This document shows positions 1 through 6,762 of a DNA stretch of 46,151 nucleotides, piece by piece. Positions within the stretch are counted from its first letter, which is position 1; the number at the start of each line of letters is the position of its first letter. The DNA comes from DATADF01 sp046263155. Lineage in GTDB: Bacteria; Actinomycetota; CADDZG01; WHSQ01. The position numbers were made by a program, and so were the translations under genes. The stretch spans positions 1 through 46,151 of the forward strand of contig JBHELF010000134.1 of NCBI GenBank assembly GCA_046263155.1, written 5' to 3'. The notes under the pieces were generated by a model. It searched no databases. It worked only from the letters and a program-made list of their open reading frames with translations, and was not told where the DNA came from.

Positions 1-10
1 CGAACGAAGG

Positions 11-62
11 AAAGGGGCCGATGGGTCCACCTTCACAGCGGGTGGGTCGGTCGGCCCCCTTT
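11..62 (+). terminator. Hairpin, possible intrinsic terminator
   Basis: Left arm AAAGGGGCCGA (11-21) pairs with TCGGCCCCCTTT (51-62) with one bulged C, followed by TTATCT. It probably ends a transcript entering from before the window. The T-tract is short, so termination is plausible but not certain. Confidence 0.45.
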
Positions 63-102
63 ATCTCCGACTTGGAGAGGCGACGGAAATAGGGCGAGGG
101 AG

Positions 103-420
103 TTGGCCAAGCGGTACGACGAGCGCATCGAGGTCGCCTGCGACGCGGCTCGAGAGGGCTCAACTCCGATCACCTTCCTCTGGCGCAGCCGCCGTTACGC
201 GATCGATCAGCAGCTAGCGGAATGGCGCGCCGCCGGCGAGTGGTGGGACCGCGAGCGAATGAGCGAACGCGAGTACTACCGCGTGCTGGCGCGCCCTGCC
301 GAGGCTCTGGCCAGCGGCGAGCTGGATCCCGATGGCTTCATGGTGTCGATCGGCGCGGTTTTCGATATCTATCGCGATCGGCTCACCGGGCAATGGCGAC
401 TGGCGCGGGTTTGGGACTAA
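103..420 (+). CDS. DUF6504-like small protein next to translesion polymerases
   Basis: A 105-aa soluble protein of unknown biochemical role. It begins at a TTG preceded by the purine-rich GAGGGAG; no in-frame ATG lies near. Visible features are an N-terminal RYDERIEV strand, a FLWRSRRYAI segment, a W-rich middle (EWRAAGEWWDRE) and a C-terminal GAVFDIYRDRLTGQWRL segment ending RVWD. This pattern resembles the actinobacterial DUF6504 family, which I recall as commonly encoded beside Y-family polymerases and DnaE2. The dnaE2 and dinB genes just downstream on the same strand fit that. The thioesterase gene on the opposite strand lies between it and dnaE2. Family assignment is by recall of the pattern; the function is unknown. 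Confidence 0.6.
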   Translation: MAKRYDERIEVACDAAREGSTPITFLWRSRRYAIDQQLAEWRAAGEWWDRERMSEREYYRVLARPAEALASGELDPDGFMVSIGAVFDIYRDRLTGQWRLARVWD

Positions 421-428
421 GCCGGCGG

Positions 429-851
429 TTAGCCCCGCCCGGGAATCTCGGTGCCACTGGCTTTTGCGATGAGGCGGCCCTCATCGTCGCTGATCTCGGC
501 CTCCGCGAAGAGCACCCTGCGTCCAACCTTGAGCATGCGGCCGGTGCCTCGCAGATTGGTCCCCGCGGGCGCGGGCCGGAAGATCGACAGCTTCATCTCC
601 GCGAGGGCCGGAAATTCCTCTTCCGGCAGGTGAGCCGCGGCAGCTCCACCCAAGAGCGCGTCGGCGAAAGCCGCCATCACGCCGCCCTGCAGGTTCCCCG
701 CGGTGTTGCAGTACTCCGCCGGAACCGTCCACGAGTAGGCGATGTCGTGAGTCGGGTCTTCGGTGGGGACTATCTCGAAGCCGAGCGTGCGATTCGCCGG
801 CATGTTGAGCGCGCCACTGGCCAGCGCCTCCCAACGAGACCTTGCGTTCAC
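429..851 (-). CDS. PaaI-type hotdog thioesterase
   Basis: 140 aa, GTG start at 851. The hotdog-fold signature is visible at residues 53-68: NLQGGVMAAFADALLG, with N53, the GG pair 56-57 and the acidic D64 expected of the PaaI/YdiI acyl-CoA thioesterase family (the usual His before GG is Gln here). It would hydrolyse an acyl- or aryl-CoA; the substrate cannot be told. The gene is divergent from dnaE2 with only 14 nt between the start codons. It has no Shine-Dalgarno, but TAGGGT lies 7 nt before its GTG on the minus strand, which suggests a leaderless transcript. Its stop is 9 nt from the convergent DUF6504-like gene. Confidence 0.75.
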   Translation of the reverse strand: MNARSRWEALASGALNMPANRTLGFEIVPTEDPTHDIAYSWTVPAEYCNTAGNLQGGVMAAFADALLGGAAAAHLPEEEFPALAEMKLSIFRPAPAGTNLRGTGRMLKVGRRVLFAEAEISDDEGRLIAKASGTEIPGRG

Positions 852-865
852 GGGGCGGACCCTAA

Positions 866-3800
866 ATGAGTTTCGTCCACCTGCACTGCCACTCGATGTG
901 GTCGTTGCTGGACGGAACGATTCCCTCCGAGGCGCTGCCTCATATAGCGAAGGCGTATGAGATGGAGGCCGTTGCTCTCACCGATCACGATTCCTTGCTG
1001 GGCGCGGTCCGGTTCTCCAAGGAGTGCCGTGCTGCCGGTATCAAGCCCATCTTCGGCACAGAGCTGACGTTGAAAGAGGAAGAATCGACGGTTTTCGGGG
1101 CGGGCGGGCGGCTACCCAAAACCGAGACACATTCCCATGTAACCGTTGTCGCTAAGGATCGAATCGGTTACGGGAATCTCTGCCGCCTGATCTCCGACGC
1201 GCATCTCCGCAACGAGCGAGGCGCTCCCTGCACATCAGCGGCGTCGCTTGCGGACCGGGTCGACGGTTTATTTGTGCTGTCGGGATGCGCCCGCAGCGAG
1301 CTTGCCCGCCTGGCGGCGTCGGGAGACATGCAAAGAGCGATCCTGGTCGCGCGTCGCGCGCGGGCCAAGTTCGGCGATGCCTATCGGATCGAGGTCTTCG
1401 ACCACCGCGGCTACGGAGATCGCAGTTTGCGGGATCGTCTGCTGCGCATCGCGCACGAGACGGGAATTCCCGCGGTGGCGACCAACGACGTGCACTACGC
1501 GTTGCCTACCGATGCGGCAGCCCATGAGGCCCTGCACGCAATCAAGGAGATAGTTCCGCTGTCGACCGCCCATCGTCTGCGGCAGACATCGGAGTACTAC
1601 TTCAAAGACACCGCCGAGATGCAGGCCTTGTTCGACGACGCCCCGGACGTCCTCCGGGAGACCCTGCGGATCGCCGACGCGTGCGACTTCGATCTCGATC
1701 TCGGCAGATTCCATTTCCCGGAGTTCCCGATTCCCTCCGGCGAATCCGCGACCGGCCTGTTGGCGCGGCGGTGCTTCGACGGGCTGCGGCGGCGCTATCC
1801 GGTGATCACGCGACAAATCGACGACCGGTTGCAACACGAGCTTCAGATGATCTTCAAGCTCGGCTTTGCCGCTTACTTCCTCCTTGTTGCCGACATTGTG
1901 GAACACACCAGGGCCGTGTTGGGAATCCGTTGCGCCTGCCGCGGCAGCGCCGCGGCATCGCTGGTCTGTTACGCGTTGGGGATATCCGACGTCGATCCCG
2001 TTCGCTACGACTTGTTGTTCGAGAGATTCATGAATACTCGCCGCGAGGAGTTGCCCGACATCGATATCGACGTCGAGTCCGACCGCAGAGAGGAGGTGTT
2101 GGACCATATCCTCTCGACCTACGGCTCGGAACAGACGGCGATGTGTTGCATGGTCGATACGTTCAGGGCCCGGATGGCGATCCGCGATGTCGGAAAGGCA
2201 CTCGGATTGCCTCCCGACGAGATCGATGTCGTGGCCAAGGCCTTCCCGCGTATCTCGGCCGGTGCCATCCCCGACGCCGTCGAGCGCCTCCCCGAGCTGC
2301 AAGGAAGCAATCTCCGCGCGGGCCAGCTCGAACAACTCTTCGAGCTGTGCCTCGCGATCGATCGTCTGCCCCGGCATCTCGCGCTGCACCCTTCGGGCGT
2401 CGTCCTGTCGTCGCCGGACCTGGCGGACCGCGTCCCCATGCAGGAGTCGTTCGGGGGCTTCACCATGCTTCAGGCCGACAAGGACGACGTCGAAGAACTC
2501 GGCCTGGTGAAGCTCGACATCCTCGGGGTCCGTATGTTGTCGGCGATCACCCATGCCGAGACCGAGATCAAACGGCGCGGCTTGGAATTGGATCTCGATT
2601 TCCTCCCGCACGACGACGAGGCCACCTTCGATTTGATTCGGGCCTCGCAGACGCTCGGCTGTTTTCAGATCGAGTCACCGGGTCAAAGGGAGCTGCTGGC
2701 CCGCTTTGCCCCCAGTCGCTTTGAGGATCTCATCGTCGACATCTCTCTTTTTCGGCCGGGCCCGGTGAAATCGGACATGGTCAGTCCCTATCTCGACCGC
2801 CGCCATGGCTTCGCCGACGTCTATTACGCCCATCCGGCCCTGAAGCCGATCCTGGCGGAGACGCACGGGGTTGTCGTGTTCCACGAGCAGGTCATCCGCG
2901 TGATCGCCGCGGTCACGGGCTGTTCCCTAGATGACGCCGACTTCGTGCGTCGGCACTTGGATGCCGAGCGACCCTCCGCGCCCGGCGACCCCAACGATGC
3001 AGCACGCAGCAAGGTAGACGGAGAGTTACCGAACTACCCAAGTCAGACGATTTTCGGGTGGGTGGGTGGCCACGAGAACCGAGCCAGCAAAAATGAGCGC
3101 CCGCTTTTGGGCGAGGAGTGGCGCCGCAATCCGCGCGTTCGGTTCCACGGGGTAGCCGGGCCCATCGAGATCGTTCCCCCGGAGCAGGACGTGGCCGGGT
3201 GGTTCATCTCCTCCGCCGTCGCCAACGGGTTTGAGCCCCCCCAAGCGGAGTCCCTCTGGAAGGCGGTCTTCGCCTTTGCTTCGTTTGGCTTCTGCAAATC
3301 GCACGCGGCAGCCTTTGCCCTGCCGACCTACCTGTCGGCGTGGCTGAAGGCCCACTATCCGGCGGAGTTTCTCGCCGGGGTCCTCACCCACGACCCCGGC
3401 ATGTATCCCCGCCGACTGATCGTGGCCGATGCCCGCCAACTCGGGATCCCGATCCTGCCGGTGGACGTCAATGCCTCCGACGCGGCCTACCGTTCGGAAC
3501 TCGTCGATCCAAATTTGCGGGCCTCAGGAGCCCAGTACGGAATCCGGCTGGCATTGTCGGAGGTGCGGGGGATCTCGGACGCTGAGATCACATCGATCCT
3601 GGCGGCGCGGGCCGAAGCCCCCTTTGTCTCCCTCGAGGACCTCTGGCGTCGAACGACGCTGTCGCGGCCGGTATTGGAGAACCTCGTCCATATAGGTGCG
3701 CTCGACGCGGTGGACGGCCGCGCCCGCCGCGAGCTGTTGTGGACGGCACGAGCGCTCGGCGAATCGACGACGCGGCCCTCCCGGCCCGGCGAACAGCTCC

Positions 3801-4402
3801 AGTTCGCGCTGGATCAGGCGGTCACGCCACAGCTTCCCTCGCTGCCGGCCTACACCCCCCTCGAGGAGACCGAGGCCGAGCTCGAGGTGACGGGCATCGA
3901 TGCTCATCGACACCTCATGGAGCTGTACGAGCCGATCGTGTCGGAGCTTGGATGTATCTCGGCGGCCGATCTCGGGGGGTGCCGCAACGACTCCGAGGTC
4001 TGGGTGGCCGGGGTCAAAGTTTCGAGCCAAACCCCCGCGATCCGGTCGGGACAGAGGATCATCTTCCTTACGTTGGACGATCCTTCCGGCCCCATCGACG
4101 TGACGATCTTCGAGCGCGTCCAGCCCCGTTGCGCCCGGACGGTCTTCCACTCCTGGCTCCAGGTCGTCCGGGGCGTGGTGCGAAAGCGCGGGGGCGCTTC
4201 ACGCTTCCATCCCACGAATGCGGGCAACGTCGGGATCACCGTGGTGGCCGAGGAGGTGTTCGATCTCGCCGAGCTTGCCGAGGACCGCTGGGCCGGAGGA
4301 TTGCTGGTCGCCGCCCTAGAGCGCCAGCGCCGCCGCCAAATCCTCTCCTCCGGCAAGCCGCCTAGAAAGTTGTGGCATGCGAGCGGGGGATCGGCAGGAT
4401 GA
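866..4402 (+). CDS. dnaE2: DnaE2-type error-prone DNA polymerase III alpha subunit
   Basis: 1178-aa C-family polymerase. The N-terminal PHP domain starts with HLHCH (residues 5-9) and LTDHD. The palm carries the catalytic aspartates: D400 and D402 in PDIDIDVES, D551 in LVKLDILG. The sequence after the first pair (ESDRREEV) and the final OB-fold/C-terminal domain (about 1030-1120) are of the DnaE2/ImuC kind rather than replicative DnaE1. The family copies damaged DNA without proofreading, using the sliding clamp. Residues about 700-768 form an extra stretch where the family normally has RRAM-(K/R)-(K/R); the fingers resume at PPEQDVAGWF and FGFCKSHAAAFALPTYLSAWLK. It is followed by dinB via a tiny overlapping ORF. 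No LexA box is visible upstream. DnaE2 versus an atypical DnaE1 was judged by eye. Confidence 0.85.
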   Translation: MSFVHLHCHSMWSLLDGTIPSEALPHIAKAYEMEAVALTDHDSLLGAVRFSKECRAAGIKPIFGTELTLKEEESTVFGAGGRLPKTETHSHVTVVAKDRIGYGNLCRLISDAHLRNERGAPCTSAASLADRVDGLFVLSGCARSELARLAASGDMQRAILVARRARAKFGDAYRIEVFDHRGYGDRSLRDRLLRIAHETGIPAVATNDVHYALPTDAAAHEALHAIKEIVPLSTAHRLRQTSEYYFKDTAEMQALFDDAPDVLRETLRIADACDFDLDLGRFHFPEFPIPSGESATGLLARRCFDGLRRRYPVITRQIDDRLQHELQMIFKLGFAAYFLLVADIVEHTRAVLGIRCACRGSAAASLVCYALGISDVDPVRYDLLFERFMNTRREELPDIDIDVESDRREEVLDHILSTYGSEQTAMCCMVDTFRARMAIRDVGKALGLPPDEIDVVAKAFPRISAGAIPDAVERLPELQGSNLRAGQLEQLFELCLAIDRLPRHLALHPSGVVLSSPDLADRVPMQESFGGFTMLQADKDDVEELGLVKLDILGVRMLSAITHAETEIKRRGLELDLDFLPHDDEATFDLIRASQTLGCFQIESPGQRELLARFAPSRFEDLIVDISLFRPGPVKSDMVSPYLDRRHGFADVYYAHPALKPILAETHGVVVFHEQVIRVIAAVTGCSLDDADFVRRHLDAERPSAPGDPNDAARSKVDGELPNYPSQTIFGWVGGHENRASKNERPLLGEEWRRNPRVRFHGVAGPIEIVPPEQDVAGWFISSAVANGFEPPQAESLWKAVFAFASFGFCKSHAAAFALPTYLSAWLKAHYPAEFLAGVLTHDPGMYPRRLIVADARQLGIPILPVDVNASDAAYRSELVDPNLRASGAQYGIRLALSEVRGISDAEITSILAARAEAPFVSLEDLWRRTTLSRPVLENLVHIGALDAVDGRARRELLWTARALGESTTRPSRPGEQLQFALDQAVTPQLPSLPAYTPLEETEAELEVTGIDAHRHLMELYEPIVSELGCISAADLGGCRNDSEVWVAGVKVSSQTPAIRSGQRIIFLTLDDPSGPIDVTIFERVQPRCARTVFHSWLQVVRGVVRKRGGASRFHPTNAGNVGITVVAEEVFDLAELAEDRWAGGLLVAALERQRRRQILSSGKPPRKLWHASGGSAG

Positions 4403-4476
4403 ACGGTTTTCAGGGCGGGGCGGGCGGCATGCCAGGCCGAATAGCAGCAAATGAAAACGGGGGTTCCGCAGGATGA
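4399..4476 (+). CDS. 25-codon ORF linking dnaE2 to dinB
   Basis: ATG at 4399 overlaps the dnaE2 stop (ATGA), and its TGA at 4474-4476 overlaps the dinB ATG at 4473 (ATGA). The 25-residue product is Gly-rich, beginning MNGFQGGAGG. It may serve only to relay ribosomes from dnaE2 to dinB, since dinB lacks a clear Shine-Dalgarno. The bases before its ATG and before the dinB ATG are near-copies (4384-4404 and 4458-4478). It may be chance: a short frame open in GC-rich DNA is common. Confidence 0.25.
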   Translation: MNGFQGGAGGMPGRIAANENGGSAG

Positions 4477-5660
4477 ACACCCCCATCCTGCATGTCGACA
4501 TGGATGCCTTCTACGCGTCGGTCGAGGCGATCAAGGACCCCACGCTGAAGGGCCGTCCCGTGATCGTCGGGGGTACGGGGCTGCGCGGTGTCGTGACCTC
4601 GGCCTCCTACGAAGCTCGAGATTTCGAAGTCAGGTCCGCCATGCCGATCGTGACGGCTCGGCGGCTCTGCCCTCAAGCCGTCTTTCTGCCGAACGATTTC
4701 GCGGCGTACACCGATTATTCCGAGCGCATTCGGGCGATCTTCAACTCGGTTACTCCGCTCGTCGAACCGCTATCCCTTGACGAGGCCTTTCTGGACGTCT
4801 CGGGTGCCGCGCGCCTGTTTGGGGATCCGGAGACGATCGGGCGGCGAATCAAAGTGCAGGTGGCGGACCTGGGCCTCCCGTGTACCGTCGGTATCGCGCC
4901 CAACAAATTTCTCGCCAAGCTGGCGTCGACCAGGGCAAAACCCGACGGTTTGCTCCTCATACGTCCCGGTGAGATCGAGTCCTTCCTCCTCCCACTCCCG
5001 GTGACGGCGCTCTGGGGGGTGGGGGAGCAGACGGCCGAAGTGCTGCGGCGGCTCGGGCTGAAAACCGTGGCCGATCTGGCGGCGTTGACTCGGCGCAGCC
5101 TTCAACGCGCTGTGGGCGACGCTCTGGGGGCACACCTCTACGAGCTGGCCCGGGGCCTCGATGAGCGACCCGTAGTCGCGCACGAGCCTGCACGCTCGAT
5201 CGGATCCGAGGAGACGTTTGAGAGGGATCTCACGTCTGAGGAGGAGATTCTCCGCGAGCTGCTACGCCTCGCCGACCGAACCGGGGGGAGGCTTCGGGCC
5301 GGCAGCCTTTGCTGTCGGACGGTCACTCTGAAGGTCCGCTATTCGAACTTCAAGACGGTGACTCGATCCAAGACCCTGCCCGAAGAGGTCGATACGGCCG
5401 CCGAGCTATTTGTCACGGCGCGCTCGCTGTACCTCCGCCTGGCGGCAAGTGGGCAGGTCGCACCACGTATTCGTCTCCTGGGGGTGACCGCGTCCGGGCT
5501 CGCCCCCGGGCCCCCCCAACGACAGCTCGATCTCTTGGACGGTCCCACTGGGCCTGGATGGCCGGAAGCAGCCCAGGCTGTAGACGACATCCGGCGTCGA
5601 TTCGGCACCTCCGCGGTGCAGCCCGCGACGCTGCTGCCGTCCTCATCGCCGGAGGGATAA
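4473..5660 (+). CDS. dinB: DNA polymerase IV (Y-family, DinB)
   Basis: 395 aa, typical length for Pol IV. The catalytic acids are all present: D9 in HVDMDAFYASVE, and D103/E104 in SLDEAFLDV. The steric-gate region YASVE, the thumb helix-hairpin-helix (LWGVGEQTAEVLRRLGL) and the little-finger domain (about 240-345, TLKVRYSNFKTVTRSKTL) follow. QRQLDLLD near residue 350 looks like a beta-clamp-binding peptide. Unlike ImuB, which replaces it beside DnaE2 in many actinobacteria and has lost catalytic residues, this is an active-site-intact polymerase. It inserts nucleotides opposite lesions and misaligned ends. Probably co-transcribed with dnaE2. Confidence 0.93.
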   Translation: MNTPILHVDMDAFYASVEAIKDPTLKGRPVIVGGTGLRGVVTSASYEARDFEVRSAMPIVTARRLCPQAVFLPNDFAAYTDYSERIRAIFNSVTPLVEPLSLDEAFLDVSGAARLFGDPETIGRRIKVQVADLGLPCTVGIAPNKFLAKLASTRAKPDGLLLIRPGEIESFLLPLPVTALWGVGEQTAEVLRRLGLKTVADLAALTRRSLQRAVGDALGAHLYELARGLDERPVVAHEPARSIGSEETFERDLTSEEEILRELLRLADRTGGRLRAGSLCCRTVTLKVRYSNFKTVTRSKTLPEEVDTAAELFVTARSLYLRLAASGQVAPRIRLLGVTASGLAPGPPQRQLDLLDGPTGPGWPEAAQAVDDIRRRFGTSAVQPATLLPSSSPEG

Positions 5661-5667
5661 TCGACCC

Positions 5668-6033
5668 ATGCCCTTGTCCGAACGTGAACAGCAGATTCTG
5701 GAAGAGATCGAAAAGAATCTCTATGCGGAGGATCCTGCGTTCGCACGCGGCGTCAGGAAAAGTTCGCCGCAGGCCAAGGAATTCAAGCATCTCAAGTTGG
5801 GTGCCGGCCTCTTCGCCGTCGGGTTAGTCCTGCTCGTTTCCTTTTTCGTTAGTCGATTGCTGTTGTTTGGAGTGTTGGCTTTTGCAGCAATGGTCGGCGG
5901 GATCGTCTTGGTCGCCGGAGCCATGTACGCACTGGCGTCGGCACAGGCCAAGCAGCTGAAGGTCGGAACGCGCTTCACGCGTACCTTCGAGGATTGGGAC
6001 CGTCGTCTTCGGGATCGTTACCGCCGCCGATAG
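5668..6033 (+). CDS. DUF3040 membrane protein
   Basis: 121 aa. The start MPLSEREQQILEEIEKNLYAEDP is the hallmark of the actinobacterial DUF3040 family. Two hydrophobic helices (about residues 47-64 and 65-85) are separated by very few residues, followed by a basic C-terminus (RRLRDRYRRR). Function is unknown; in actinobacteria it is often found near dinB and the mraZ cluster, as here. No Shine-Dalgarno is seen. GATAAT (5656-5661, overlapping the dinB stop) lies 6 nt before the ATG, so a leaderless transcript starting inside the end of dinB is possible. Confidence 0.85.
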   Translation: MPLSEREQQILEEIEKNLYAEDPAFARGVRKSSPQAKEFKHLKLGAGLFAVGLVLLVSFFVSRLLLFGVLAFAAMVGGIVLVAGAMYALASAQAKQLKVGTRFTRTFEDWDRRLRDRYRRR

Positions 6034-6240
6034 AACGCGCGAAAAAGAAGACAAAAAAGAAAAAAAGATTTTTCTGCTTCCGGCGTCTCCACCGCTTGCC
6101 GCGCGCTCGCGCGCGCGTTAGATTCGCCTCTCGCCCGAACGGGAAGGGCGAAAGAAGTTTTCCGAGTCCGTACTGCAGTTTTTCGATGCAACAAAGTTTC
6201 GCCCCCATTTGGAACTTCGGCCGGGAGGTTCGCGCGCTCC
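6034..6240. other. Intergenic spacer with A-tract and alternating CG run
   Basis: Between the DUF3040 gene and the MerR gene. 6040-6068 is strongly A-rich, unlike the rest of the window, with AGAAAAA / TTTTTCT able to pair. 6097-6118 is an almost unbroken alternating C/G run (one T), a Z-DNA-prone composition. I see no RNA gene and no clear promoter. Confidence 0.4.
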
Positions 6241-6762
6241 ATGGAAGGTTTCACGGCAGATCAGGCATCGCGATTCACGGGTTGCACGCCACACCAGCTT
6301 CGTTACTGGGATCGAGTGGGCTTGGTACGACCGACGGTACAAGCGACCGGAGGACGGCCGGGTGTCCGTCGTCTGTATTCCTTTCGTGATCTCATCGCTT
6401 TGAAAGTGATTCGCTCGCTGCTCGAGGGCGGCATGAGCTTGCAGCGTGTTCGCCGCGCTTACGACTACCTGCGAAAGCGAGCCGGGCTCGAGCAACATCT
6501 ATCTGAGGTGAAGCTCGTAACGGACGGCGTGTCCATCTTCAAGGTCTGCCGGACGGAGGGCGAGATCCTCGACGCCCTCAGAGAGGGTCAGATGGCCTTC
6601 TTCCTCGCGATCGACGACATCGCGAGAAGCGTGGACAAGAAGGTGGCGGAATACCTCTACGACCGGGAGGAGTTCATTGCTGCCCTCCGGCGCGTCGGGG
6701 CCTCGGTCGAGAAGGACCTGAAGCCCGAGACCGTCGCTCGGCTACAGGCGGTGGCGCAGTAA
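6241..6762 (+). CDS. MerR-family transcriptional regulator
   Basis: 173 aa. The N-terminal winged helix-turn-helix (about residues 3-72) has the MerR pattern: FTADQASRFTGCTPHQLRYWDRVGLVRP, then RRLYSFRDLIALKVIRSLLEGGMSLQRVRRA. The C-terminal 95 residues contain no Cys cluster or known ligand-binding motif, so the signal is unknown. SD-like GGGAGG lies 12 nt before the ATG. Its last 21 nt overlap the convergent transglutaminase gene. The similar MerR proteins that sit downstream of DUF3040 genes in actinobacteria suggest a conserved neighbourhood, but the target is not evident here. Confidence 0.85.
   Translation: MEGFTADQASRFTGCTPHQLRYWDRVGLVRPTVQATGGRPGVRRLYSFRDLIALKVIRSLLEGGMSLQRVRRAYDYLRKRAGLEQHLSEVKLVTDGVSIFKVCRTEGEILDALREGQMAFFLAIDDIARSVDKKVAEYLYDREEFIAALRRVGASVEKDLKPETVARLQAVAQ

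Noticed and set aside
800..870. LexA box controlling dnaE2 and dinB
   Set aside because: No GAAC-N4-GTTC pattern is present before dnaE2, dinB or the DUF6504-like gene; the only clear box in the window precedes the DUF222-HNH gene.
1268..2611. A 447-codon open frame antisense to dnaE2
   Set aside because: Composition typical of the mirror frame of a GC-rich gene; no motif, and dnaE2 is certain on the other strand.
2963..3172. Intein in DnaE2
   Set aside because: The segment is too short and lacks a starting Cys/Ser and a terminal HN-Cys/Ser/Thr junction.
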